Shown in pieces: positions 31,951-38,958 of a stretch of 38,958 bases of DNA. Under the pieces are notes generated by a model. It made no database searches. It saw nothing but the letters and a program-made list of their open reading frames with translations, and was not told the DNA's origin. Position 1 is the first letter of the stretch, and every line of letters begins with the position of its first letter. The stretch comes from Prevotella sp. (GTDB taxonomy: Bacteria > Bacteroidota > Bacteroidia > Bacteroidales > Bacteroidaceae): the NCBI GenBank assembly GCA_017477435.1, contig JAFUVV010000046.1, positions 1 through 38,958 of the forward strand, given 5' to 3'. Both the position numbers and the translations under genes were made by a program.

Positions 31951-32076
31951 AAGTTATTAAAATAATGTAGTTAAAGCCTTACGAGGTGCAAAGTAACACA
32001 TTTTTTCGCTCTCTGCAAAACTTTTCACGTCTATTTTTCATATCTGCCGCAAAAGTTAAGTCGTCTTTTGGTCATC

Positions 32077-32164
32077 AGTATCTGAGCTTGGTACTGAGAG
32101 TATCTGTGCTTAATACTGAAAGTATCTGCACTTGATACTACGAGTATCTGTACCTGATACTGCC
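32077..32164. repeat. 22-bp palindromic unit array, four units (array D)
   Basis: Exactly 88 bp: units at 32077, 32099, 32121 and 32143. Left arm AGTATC in all four; right arms GGTACT, AATACT, GATACT, GATACT; middles TGAGCTT, TGTGCTT, TGCACTT, TGTACCT; spacers GAG, GAA, ACG, GCC. The last two units are perfect inverted repeats. The arms differ from array A at two positions, with both sides changed together. It lies in the gap between two minus-strand genes (126 bp upstream of the beta-barrel gene). Confidence 0.95.
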
Positions 32165-32195
32165 GCCGGTGGAACGAGATGGGGGCGCTGATATT

Positions 32196-33632
32196 CTACA
32201 GCAGGGGCGAGAAGAGACGCATGAGCGACTCCCAAATACGGCCGATGAGCGACTGTCGGGGAAGTGGAGAATCGAGTGTGTAGACTGTGGAGTGGGCGGC
32301 ATCGTCGAGGAAAACCTTCTTCACGCGGAGGGCCATGTCGGTATCATAGAAGAAGATATTGGCTTCGAAGTTGTTCTCGAAGCTGCGGAAGTCGATGTTC
32401 GTGCTGCCGCAGGTGGCTATGTTGTCGTCGCTGACGAGAAGTTTCGAGTGGTTGAATCCGTTCTCGTAGATGTAGATCTTCACCCCTGCCTCAACGGCTT
32501 TTGCGAAGTACGACTTGCTTGCCCATTCTATCAGTTTGGCGTCGCAATGCCGGGGGACCATCAGTCTGACGTCGACCCCGGAGAGTGCTGCAGTGCGGAG
32601 GGCAAAGAGGAACGGCTCGGTGGGAAGGAAATAGGGCGTTTCCATGTAGACATACTGCTTCGCCTCGAGTAGTATGCGCACGTAGCCTTGCATTATGTCG
32701 GGCCACGGCGAGACCGGACTGCTGGTAACTACCTGTGAGAGCATGGGTGAAGGAGCATGAGGCGTGGAGTGTGGAGAGAGCGGCGGATAGTATTCGCGGC
32801 CGTCGAGGAGAGTGCGGTCGACGAAGTACCAATCGATGAGGAATGCCCGCTGCAGGGCATATACGGCTCCTCCGACGACACGCATGTGGGTGTCGCGCCA
32901 TGGGCCCAGCTTCGTCCCACGTACATATCGCAGGGCGATGTTCATTCCGCCGATGAAGGCAACGCGGCCGTCGACCACGCAGATCTTGCGGTGGTTGCGA
33001 TAGTTCACCTTCCCCGTGAATGCCGGGAAACGCACGGGCATGAAGCTCCGCACGTCGATTCCCTCGTGACGCAAGCGCTCGAAGAAACGTCCTCTCACGC
33101 GCCAGCAGCCCACATCGTCGTAGATCACCCTGACACTCACACCTTCACGTGCCTTGTCGATGAGCGCATCACTGACGAGTCGCCCAAGGGAATCATCGTC
33201 GAAGATGTAGCTCTCGAGGTGGATATGATGGCGGGCAGAGCCGATTGCCGCAATGAGCGAGAGGAAAAAGTCAGCGCCAGTGGTATAGATTTCCACATCG
33301 TTGTCCTTGAACGGCAACGACATGCTCTGGTTCGTAAAAAGCTGTATGAGATTCCTATGCTCCTCGGGCAGGTGGAGATTCTGTTGCTCCACATACTGAT
33401 ACATGGCGTGCTTCGTGAGATCGTCCATACTCTGCTCGCTTATATAACGCTCGCGACGGGTGTTGCGACCGAAGAAGAAATAGAGGACAATCCCAAGCAG
33501 AGGCAAAAACGTGAGCACGAGCAGCCAAGCCATAGTCTTTGCCGGCTGGCGGTTGTCGGTGAGCACTGCTATCATCGAACCGACGACAGCAAGCACATAG
33601 AGCGTGAGGATTATCCAGTGTACGTAAAGCAT
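32196..33632 (-). CDS. cls: Cardiolipin synthase (phospholipase D family)
   Basis: 478 aa. Two N-terminal membrane helices (WIILTLYVLAVVGSMIAVL and MAWLLVLTFLPLLGIVLYFFFG), then two phospholipase D catalytic motifs: HRKICVVD (H214, K216, D221) followed by GRVAFIGGMNIA, and HSKLLVSD (H395, K397, D402) followed by GSTNIDFRS. The enzyme joins two phosphatidylglycerol molecules (or PG with PE) to make cardiolipin at the inner membrane. Two low-complexity stretches, residues about 284-300 (Ser/Pro/His-rich) and 446-458 (HSTVYTLDSPLPR), look like insertions; the DNA of the second resembles the CTCTACAC repeat in the rhamnosidase gene. The gene follows dnaG by 78 bp. Confidence 0.94.
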   Translation of the reverse strand: MLYVHWIILTLYVLAVVGSMIAVLTDNRQPAKTMAWLLVLTFLPLLGIVLYFFFGRNTRRERYISEQSMDDLTKHAMYQYVEQQNLHLPEEHRNLIQLFTNQSMSLPFKDNDVEIYTTGADFFLSLIAAIGSARHHIHLESYIFDDDSLGRLVSDALIDKAREGVSVRVIYDDVGCWRVRGRFFERLRHEGIDVRSFMPVRFPAFTGKVNYRNHRKICVVDGRVAFIGGMNIALRYVRGTKLGPWRDTHMRVVGGAVYALQRAFLIDWYFVDRTLLDGREYYPPLSPHSTPHAPSPMLSQVVTSSPVSPWPDIMQGYVRILLEAKQYVYMETPYFLPTEPFLFALRTAALSGVDVRLMVPRHCDAKLIEWASKSYFAKAVEAGVKIYIYENGFNHSKLLVSDDNIATCGSTNIDFRSFENNFEANIFFYDTDMALRVKKVFLDDAAHSTVYTLDSPLPRQSLIGRIWESLMRLFSPLL

Positions 33633-33666
33633 AGCGAAAAATGAATGAGGCCTGTATCTCCAGCAC

Positions 33667-33710
33667 TATAGCTTCTATAGCATCCATAGCCTCTATAAAA
33701 TCTATATCCC
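33667..33710. repeat. Degenerate 18-bp tandem repeat between cls and dnaG
   Basis: Units at 33667-33684 and 33685-33702 follow the pattern nATAGCnTCTATAnnATC, and a third decayed unit runs into the dnaG stop codon. Each good unit includes a CTATAG-like self-complementary core. No promoter was recognised in this gap, so cls may be read from the dnaG transcript. Confidence 0.6.
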
Positions 33711-35693
33711 CTAAACTATTATATTGCTTCCGAGACTTTTGGCAAGCTCGTTTCTGACCATCTGCATCTCCTTGTATTGCTTCATGAGGCTGATGGTCTT
33801 TGCTGCATCTCCCTTCGTGGCGACGATTTCCTGCTGCAGGGCCTTAAGGCGGTTGTCGATATACTCCAGCCGGAGGTCGAGCAGAAGATGGTTTACCTTC
33901 TTCAGCAGAGCATGGCTTCGTTTCTTTTCAGCCTCCCTTTTTTCTTCGGCGGAGAGAGGTCTTTCCTCTTCCTGTTCTGCGAGCATATAGTTGTCGTAGG
34001 CCAGCCGGGTAGCCACACGGCTTATCTCCACATCCTGATGGTTTGTGAAGTATTCTTCACTCTTGAACCCCTGGTCAGCGGAATGAGCCACAGCTTCTTC
34101 GAGCATCTGTCTATATAACGGATTTGAGAACACAATATTATCCTCTCCAAGCGAGTAAGCCACGAACTGCGCCACATTGAGGTCGCACCGGTTGCCGGCG
34201 GAGTCTTCCGCATCGCGGAGAATAATCACGTCGCCGTTGCGCACTATCATCTGCATCAGCAGCGACTCTATGTTGTCCTCGTTTGCTTTCTTTCGCTCCT
34301 GCTGGGTGAGTATGTTCTGCTGTCTGGCCCTCTCGGGAGCAACCACACTCTGCTCTTCCTGCCGCTGTCCGCGGTCGCGGTTGGCGCGGATGAAGTTGTT
34401 CATCGTGTTTATCAGAGTGGCTTCGTTTATGCCCATACGCATCGAACAGTCGTGGATATACGTGTCGCGGAGTATCTGGTCGGGGATGACCGAGATGCTC
34501 TGCACAATCGAGTTTATAGCCTCGGAGCGCTTCTGCGGGTCACGCTCATTCCTGAGCAGGAGGTCGGTCTTAAACTGTATGAAGTCGGTCTGGTGTTCCT
34601 CTATATATTTTCTGAAGTCTGATGCCGTGTGCTTGCGTGAAAAGCTGTCGGGGTCGTCGCCGTCGGGCAGCAGCAGCACCTTCATGTTCATGCCCTCGGA
34701 TAGCAGCATGTCGGTACCGCGCATTGCTGCGTGTATACCGGCCTCATCGCCGTCGTAGAGCAGCGTGATGTTCTGGGTGAACCGATGGAGTATGCGTATC
34801 TGATGCAGAGAGAGGGCCGTGCCTGAATTGGCCACGACATTCTCAATGCCGCACTGATGCATAGATATCACGTCGGTATAACCCTCTACCATGTATACCA
34901 TGTCCTCTCTGGCGATGGCTTTTTTTGCCTGATATATGCCATAGAGTTCGTGATCTTTATGATATATCTCCGAGTCGGGCGAATTGACGTATTTCTGTTG
35001 CACGCCCTTCGTGGCTGCGTCGAGTTTTCTGCCACCAAATCCGACAACCTTTCCACTGACTCCTATCCAAGGAAAGATCACTCGTCCGGCATATCTGTCG
35101 ACAAGCTCGCCGCGGTCGGTCTTATAGCATATTCCCGTCTTCACGAGGAAGTCTTCCTTGTAACCCTTTCCAGTGGCAGTGCGTGCAAGGCGGAATCGGT
35201 CAGGCAGGTCGAAGCCCAGCTGGAACTTCTTTATTATGTCATCGCGAAAGCCACGGCTGCGGAAGTACTGCATGCCAATGGCCTGGCCATCGGGATTGTT
35301 GTGAAGGAGGTCTTCAAAATACTTTGCCGCCCATTCATTGACGATGAACATCGATTGCCGTTCGCTTTCGGCTTCTTTCTCTTCCGTGGTGAGTTCGCGC
35401 TCGTGTATCTCAATGTGATACTTGTTTGCCAGCCACCGGAGCGCCTCGGGATATGTCATCTGCTCATGCTCCATGATGAATCCCACGGGTGTACCACCCT
35501 GCCCGCACCCAAAGCAGTGGCACGTATTCCTCGCCGGAGAGACCATAAAGGACGGGGTCTTCTCGTTGTGGAACGGGCACAATCCTTTATAGTTGGCACC
35601 AGCCTTGCGCAAGGTGACAAACTCACTCACTACATCTACTATATTCGCAGCTTCTTTTATGCGTTCAACAGTCTGCCTGTCAATCATATCCAA
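33711..35693 (-). CDS. dnaG: DNA primase
   Basis: 660 aa (Met1, or Met3 as IDRQTVERIKEAANIVDVV). CHC2-type zinc ribbon at the N-terminus: C39, H42, C60, C63 within YKGLCPFHNEKTPSF and CHCFGCGQGG. The RNA polymerase domain follows, with the TOPRIM fold (MVEGYTDVISMHQ, about 265-280, and LLYDGDEAGIHAA, about 309-321, giving the catalytic acidic residues). A C-terminal helicase-binding region ends the protein, with a Lys/Glu-rich stretch (LSAEEKREAEKKRS). It makes RNA primers for the replisome. Its start lies 3 bp after the CotH gene stop codon, so expression probably depends on a promoter upstream of the metallophosphoesterase or one inside the CotH gene. Confidence 0.97.
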   Translation of the reverse strand: MDMIDRQTVERIKEAANIVDVVSEFVTLRKAGANYKGLCPFHNEKTPSFMVSPARNTCHCFGCGQGGTPVGFIMEHEQMTYPEALRWLANKYHIEIHERELTTEEKEAESERQSMFIVNEWAAKYFEDLLHNNPDGQAIGMQYFRSRGFRDDIIKKFQLGFDLPDRFRLARTATGKGYKEDFLVKTGICYKTDRGELVDRYAGRVIFPWIGVSGKVVGFGGRKLDAATKGVQQKYVNSPDSEIYHKDHELYGIYQAKKAIAREDMVYMVEGYTDVISMHQCGIENVVANSGTALSLHQIRILHRFTQNITLLYDGDEAGIHAAMRGTDMLLSEGMNMKVLLLPDGDDPDSFSRKHTASDFRKYIEEHQTDFIQFKTDLLLRNERDPQKRSEAINSIVQSISVIPDQILRDTYIHDCSMRMGINEATLINTMNNFIRANRDRGQRQEEQSVVAPERARQQNILTQQERKKANEDNIESLLMQMIVRNGDVIILRDAEDSAGNRCDLNVAQFVAYSLGEDNIVFSNPLYRQMLEEAVAHSADQGFKSEEYFTNHQDVEISRVATRLAYDNYMLAEQEEERPLSAEEKREAEKKRSHALLKKVNHLLLDLRLEYIDNRLKALQQEIVATKGDAAKTISLMKQYKEMQMVRNELAKSLGSNIIV

Positions 35694-35696
35694 AAA

Positions 35697-37133
35697 CTAT
35701 TTCTTTATTATCTTCCTTATCTCCCCATCGGAGCGCCGCTCTATATAAATTCCTGCAGGCAACGCCGTTTCGTCCACTCTTCTGCCGTCGATGGAGAAGA
35801 GACCGGGTTTGCCGGCTGCGGTACGTGGGACATCGATGGCAGTCTCAACATCGTCGTATTGCTTCATGAGCATCGCAACGTCGGCAATCCTACGGCGGAA
35901 CAGTTCGTCGATCTCGTCTATCTGTTCACAGAAAGACTTCACTCCTTCGCCCGGATACTTGCCGTTGTGGATGGCGATACTCTCGTCGAAGACGGCAGCG
36001 CGGCGTTCCTTTTCCTTCTCCAATGCTTCGTGTAGCCGGTCGTATAGACCCGTACCGACAGCATTCCATTGGCTAACGTACTCCTTGCGAAAGTCGTCAC
36101 GGGCGAAGAGAGTGGGATAGTAGAAATCCGTCATCGTATGCACTCGGCTCCATTTCCCTTCACCTATGCGGAAACAGGAATCGTAGTCCCACGGCGGACC
36201 AATTCTCATCTTTGAGGACAATGGTGTCGACGGGTCAAGGTCGTACTTATACAGGAACTTGTTGCACCCTGCGCCATCGTCGGTGCCGAGTATGTCGTGC
36301 ACGAGCACCCAGCGGGCGAAGCTCTCCATGTCGATATATTCCGCCACGTCGCCACCCGTCGCCAGACAATCCTCGAAGGCGTTCATGTAGCTCTGAATCT
36401 CCGCTTGCTGCTGCGCGGTCACGTCGTCCTTGTCGGGATACTTATATGTGTAGCCATAGGATGGAGCCTGGCGGTCGGTCTTGAAGAAACGTCCATCTTC
36501 GTTCCAAAAGAATGGGTCGTGCTCGATGATGAACCCCGTGGTGCTGACGTCAATCCTGCTCTCTCCACGAGCGACGGCCTCCATGAGATAGTACATACCC
36601 TGGTAGTTGCCGTTCATCACCACGTTGACGAAGTCGTACCTCGGTGTCCACTCCGCCCCGAGAGCATCGAGAGCGAGCAGAGCAGCAACGTTGAGGACGT
36701 TTGAATACTCCTTGGTCATCTTCACGTTCCACGTGTACATACTCAGCAGGAGCCATTCCTTGTGCTTAAACTCATTGCTGAGGCCGAGCAGGTCATGCTT
36801 CTTCGAGAGCTTTATCTTGTAAGGACGCTGATTGAGATAGGCTCCCGTAGAGTTGCCTCTAATCTTTATCCTCATCCCCGAGACCGACTTCTCGTATTCA
36901 CCTGAGTCGTAGAGCGTGTCTCCATTAATGGTCATCACCATGCGCCCCGTCACGTAGTCATTATCGGTAATGCTCGTGCCGATGCATCCCTCTGGTGCGC
37001 TCACCACGCGGCACGTCGGTTCCACGCCGCCGTCGGTGGTGATATCTATCAACGGCATGTCGGCAGGGAGTTCCTGAGCACTAACCACAAATGCCTCAGC
37101 GATTACGAACAAAAGGAAGCATACTTTCTTCAT
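35697..37133 (-). CDS. Secreted CotH kinase family protein
   Basis: 478 aa with a signal peptide (KKVCFLLFVIAEAFVVSAQ). CotH-type atypical protein kinase features: MRIKIRGNSTGAYLNQRPYKIKL (about 90-112), the NVVMNGNYQGMYYLMEAV strand-loop, RIDVSTTGFIIEHD and GPPWDYDSCFR (about 294-304), whose Asp residues bind metal and ATP in the family. CotH of Bacillus spores phosphorylates coat proteins; secreted Bacteroidetes members have unknown targets. The C-terminus (GLFSIDGRRVDETALPAGIYIERR) resembles short Prevotella C-terminal modules linked to type IX secretion. It is packed between the metallophosphoesterase (9 bp) and dnaG (3 bp). Confidence 0.9.
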   Translation of the reverse strand: MKKVCFLLFVIAEAFVVSAQELPADMPLIDITTDGGVEPTCRVVSAPEGCIGTSITDNDYVTGRMVMTINGDTLYDSGEYEKSVSGMRIKIRGNSTGAYLNQRPYKIKLSKKHDLLGLSNEFKHKEWLLLSMYTWNVKMTKEYSNVLNVAALLALDALGAEWTPRYDFVNVVMNGNYQGMYYLMEAVARGESRIDVSTTGFIIEHDPFFWNEDGRFFKTDRQAPSYGYTYKYPDKDDVTAQQQAEIQSYMNAFEDCLATGGDVAEYIDMESFARWVLVHDILGTDDGAGCNKFLYKYDLDPSTPLSSKMRIGPPWDYDSCFRIGEGKWSRVHTMTDFYYPTLFARDDFRKEYVSQWNAVGTGLYDRLHEALEKEKERRAAVFDESIAIHNGKYPGEGVKSFCEQIDEIDELFRRRIADVAMLMKQYDDVETAIDVPRTAAGKPGLFSIDGRRVDETALPAGIYIERRSDGEIRKIIKK

Positions 37134-37142
37134 CTCTCCACA

Positions 37143-38150
37143 CTACCTTCTCCATCCGACACTCTCTTGATGGCCGAAGCCTTCGATTGTTATATTCCCC
37201 CGGCTATCGATTTCTACTATCGCGTAGCTGTTGTGAACAGGATATTCGCCTTCGATCATCGCCTTGAAAGTAATATAATGTATTCCTGCACGCTGACTGT
37301 GATGACCCGCATGATGATGCCCCTGCATGACAACCAGCACATTACCGTGCTTCTCGAGCACGTCGACCACCTCTTGTCCATTACCCACGCACACATTGCG
37401 CGGCGCATCGGAGAAGCCATCGAGCATCTGATGGCAGAACACCACCGCTGGCATTTCGTCGGCTCCGAGCTCACGGTCGAGCCAGTCGATCTGCTCTTGT
37501 GGCACAAATGCCTTCCACCACTCAAAGTTCCCACGCGAGTAAGGCGTGCGATTCTCGTTGAAATTTGCATCAAGGACGATGAACTTCACGCCCTTTTTCT
37601 TGAATGCATAGAATGCCTGCCCACGCGACTTGCCATGATTATGGGTGTGGGAAAGAAACTCCTCTTTCGTTATGCAGTCCATGTCGTGATTGCCCAGCAC
37701 GTGATAGCACGGTCCATGGAAACGCCGAAACTCGCGCTCGATATCATCGAGGAATCCCAGTGCCAGTTCCGGAGCTGAGAGAGGAGAAGCGCCCCGTCGC
37801 CCTCCAAGGGCGAGCAACTCCCTGCTTTCGTTATCGTTATCGTTCCCGTTATCGTTATCGTTCCCGTTATCGTTCCCGTTATCGTTATCGTTCCCGTTAA
37901 CCTCCCTCATATCCTTCAAGTCACCCAGCTCAATCACGAAGTCGAGGTTTGCACGATTGAAGACCTCCACAGCATCATGCATCTTCTTAATAGAATCCTC
38001 ATAATAGCGATTCCCCGTTGCAGTCTTACGTGCAAAGTGACAATCGGTGACCACGCCGAACCGCAACGGGCGTCGTGTCAACGTGAACGAGGGTAGAAGC
38101 ACCGCAGCAGCACCGCATGTTAGAGTTTCAATGAATGTTCGTCGATCCAT
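37143..38150 (-). CDS. Calcineurin-like metallophosphoesterase
   Basis: 335 aa with an export signal starting MDRRTFIETLTCGAAAVLLPS; the RR and hydrophobic stretch are Tat-like. Metal-binding motifs of the family are in order: VVTDCH (D36, H38), ELGDLKD (D77), VLGNHDMD (N154, H155), FCHQM and QGHHHAGHH near the end. The protein would hydrolyse a phosphomonoester or diester in the periplasm. Residues 85-107 are a pure Asn/Asp/Gly run encoded by hexamer repeats, followed by about 22 residues (ESRELLALGGRRGASPLS...) of intergenic character; both lie in a loop between GDLKD and GNHD and leave the motifs intact. The start codon lies only 4 bp after the -7 box, so the mRNA may be leaderless. First gene of a cluster with CotH and dnaG. 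Confidence 0.9.
   Translation of the reverse strand: MDRRTFIETLTCGAAAVLLPSFTLTRRPLRFGVVTDCHFARKTATGNRYYEDSIKKMHDAVEVFNRANLDFVIELGDLKDMREVNGNDNDNGNDNGNDNDNGNDNDNESRELLALGGRRGASPLSAPELALGFLDDIEREFRRFHGPCYHVLGNHDMDCITKEEFLSHTHNHGKSRGQAFYAFKKKGVKFIVLDANFNENRTPYSRGNFEWWKAFVPQEQIDWLDRELGADEMPAVVFCHQMLDGFSDAPRNVCVGNGQEVVDVLEKHGNVLVVMQGHHHAGHHSQRAGIHYITFKAMIEGEYPVHNSYAIVEIDSRGNITIEGFGHQESVGWRR
37829..37901. repeat. Hexamer tandem repeat inside the metallophosphoesterase gene
   Basis: About twelve 6-bp units of CGTTAT or CGTTCC in mixed order on the + strand, ending in CGTTAAC. Unit length is a multiple of three, so changes in number keep the frame. Confidence 0.95.
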
Positions 38151-38154
38151 ACTG

Positions 38155-38185
38155 CAAAGTTACAATTAAGCGAGTGAAAAGCCAA
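38155..38185 (-). promoter_or_regulatory. Promoter of the metallophosphoesterase-CotH-dnaG cluster
   Basis: Minus strand: TTG at 38185-38183, 20 bp, TAACTTTG at 38162-38155. The -7 box ends 4 bp before the ATG at 38150, so transcription should begin at or within the start codon. Confidence 0.7.
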
Positions 38186-38821
38186 ATTTATTTGAACTTT
38201 TCCGAGCGTGAGTAACTTCACGGAGCGTCAGCGCCGTAAAGTTAGTGACGAGTTGTTGAGCAAAGCGAGAAAAGCTGAAAGAATTTGATATTTTTTACTT
38301 ATCCCTGCATTCTCCAGACTCGCTGACGCTCATAGGAGCGAACAAGTTCGAGCGATAGCCGCCCCTTATCAAGGGGCTCTAAATACCGAGGCGCATCCTA
38401 ACTTCTTTTCCCGAAGGGAGAAAAAGTTAGTGCAAGTCTCGCTGCGTTCATCAGCAAGCAGTTCCTTCCCTTCTTCGCTTCGCACGAAACGGTGACCTTC
38501 GGTTCTTCATCCGCAAGGATGGAAAAATATAAGTCATTTTGTTTCACTAAGTCAAAGACCGCCACAAAGCCGCCCCGCGTCTATTGCAAGACAGTTTTAT
38601 GGCTGCAAAGGTAAGAATGTTATCTGCTTCCTGAAAGCGAAACCCGCTTCCAGTGTTAACCACAAAAAATGGCAATATCATTGCCTAAAAGATTGCGCCC
38701 CGCCGTCGAGGTGATAGTAAACAACATAACAGAATAATGACACGACATATCTATCTTGGGAACACTGTGATTTGTATTCCCAAGAGTATTATTGATATGT
38801 ATTTATTCTACTGTTCATTAT
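38186..38821. other. Repeat-rich intergenic region without a recognisable gene
   Basis: No coding frame of good character in either strand. It holds a TAACTT fold-back at 38213-38244, a second copy of the 26-bp repeat at 38359-38384 with its upstream CTTATCCCTGC, and another fold-back, CTAACTT...AAGTTAG, at 38398-38430 followed by TGCAAG as at the merR promoter. Further right are a TACCTTTG-like box on the minus strand (about 38601-38612) and an 8-bp hairpin, CTTGGGAA (38755-38762) with TTCCCAAG (38777-38784), 38 bp past the stop codon of the gene at the right edge; this hairpin may be its terminator. A small RNA in 38430-38750 cannot be excluded by eye. Confidence 0.5.
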
Positions 38822-38958
38822 CTATTCATCATTTGCTTTTCTTATTATTTCATCGTATGATGGGTACATAACAACGTCTTTCATCGACGGTATAGGTGGA
38901 AAATATAATTTAGAATCAAACTCGTCTAATTGTTTGCCTGTTACCTCATATAATATGT
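38822..38958 (-). CDS. C-terminal fragment of an unidentified protein (runs off the window)
   Basis: The minus strand is open from the window edge to a TAG at 38824-38822, giving 44 residues that start ILYEVTGKQLDEFDSKLYF, continue with a Pro-rich PPIPSMKDVVMYPSY and end in the charged EIIRKANDE. The amino-acid composition is protein-like and the codons AT-rich, as in the lipoprotein gene at 15378. I do not recognise it; a protein C-terminus is supported only by the open frame and composition. Confidence 0.5.
   Translation of the reverse strand, partial: ILYEVTGKQLDEFDSKLYFPPIPSMKDVVMYPSYDEIIRKANDE

Noticed and set aside
32757-33644. 295-codon open frame on the + strand opposite cls
   Set aside because: Antisense to both the membrane helices and the first HKD motif of cardiolipin synthase; shadow composition.
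34857-36035. 392-codon open frame on the + strand opposite dnaG and CotH
   Set aside because: Spans two genes on the other strand with clear domains; no independent features.
38430-38750. Structured RNA such as 6S-like or tmRNA
   Set aside because: No conserved block recognised and no continuous long-range pairing seen by eye; a covariance-model search (Rfam) would settle it.

Overview
The window is a chromosomal segment of a member of the Bacteroidales, most likely Prevotellaceae. The basis is the promoter style (a TAnnTTTG or TAnCTTCG -7 box with TTG about 19-20 bp upstream), the near absence of Shine-Dalgarno sequences, the gene families (DUF4980-type GH32, GH3, GH78, GH95, BspA-like LRR_5 protein, CotH kinase, DUF3822, PnuT-type thiamine transporter) and the gene order. 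Coding DNA is moderately GC-rich with AT-rich gaps. No rRNA, tRNA, CRISPR, phage or insertion-sequence transposase was seen.

Layout. 0.2-6.4 kb (+): secreted GH32 fructan hydrolase, secreted GH3 beta-glycosidase and an OPT-family oligopeptide transporter. 6.7-10 kb (+): a TPP riboswitch driving a TonB-dependent outer-membrane receptor and a PnuT-like inner-membrane carrier, a thiamine uptake operon. 10.1-14.9 kb (-): GH78 alpha-L-rhamnosidase, a radical SAM protein and MenA. 14.9-16.1 kb: a gene relic and an AT-rich lipoprotein gene that looks acquired. 16.2-20.9 kb: a MerR regulator (-) divergent from alaS and a BspA-like leucine-rich-repeat protein (+). 21.2-25.7 kb (-): GH95, a SprT-like metalloprotease and a RecD/UvrD-like helicase, the last two overlapping by 4 bp. 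25.8-31.2 kb: DUF3822 and rsmD (+), SemiSWEET (-), then nadB, a PH-domain protein and a PBP4-type D-Ala-D-Ala carboxypeptidase (+). 31.3-38.2 kb (-): outer-membrane beta-barrel protein, cardiolipin synthase, DnaG primase, CotH kinase and a metallophosphoesterase, the last three closely packed. The right end holds repeat-rich non-coding DNA and the C-terminus of an unidentified gene on the minus strand.

The most notable signal is not a gene. At least five gaps each hold an 88-bp array of exactly four 22-bp units with one architecture: 6-bp arm, 7-bp middle, complementary 6-bp arm, 3-bp spacer. Arm sequences differ between loci (AGTACA/TGTACT three times, AGTATC/GATACT, ACTATC/GACAGT) while complementarity, period and copy number are kept. 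A three-unit example (CATAAA/TTTATG) and an adjoining fourth-type array (CCTGCG/CGGAGG) extend the set. They occur in convergent, divergent and co-directional gaps, so they are not simply terminators or promoters. I know of no named element with this architecture.

A second theme is low-complexity DNA shared between gaps and reading frames. In-frame insertions resembling the intergenic repeats are present in the metallophosphoesterase, rhamnosidase, DUF3822, cardiolipin synthase and PnuT genes. Fold-back repeats built on a TAACTT promoter-like core, a duplicated merR promoter segment and a nested inverted repeat downstream of the BspA-like gene complete the picture of a genome whose gaps are full of small palindromic elements.
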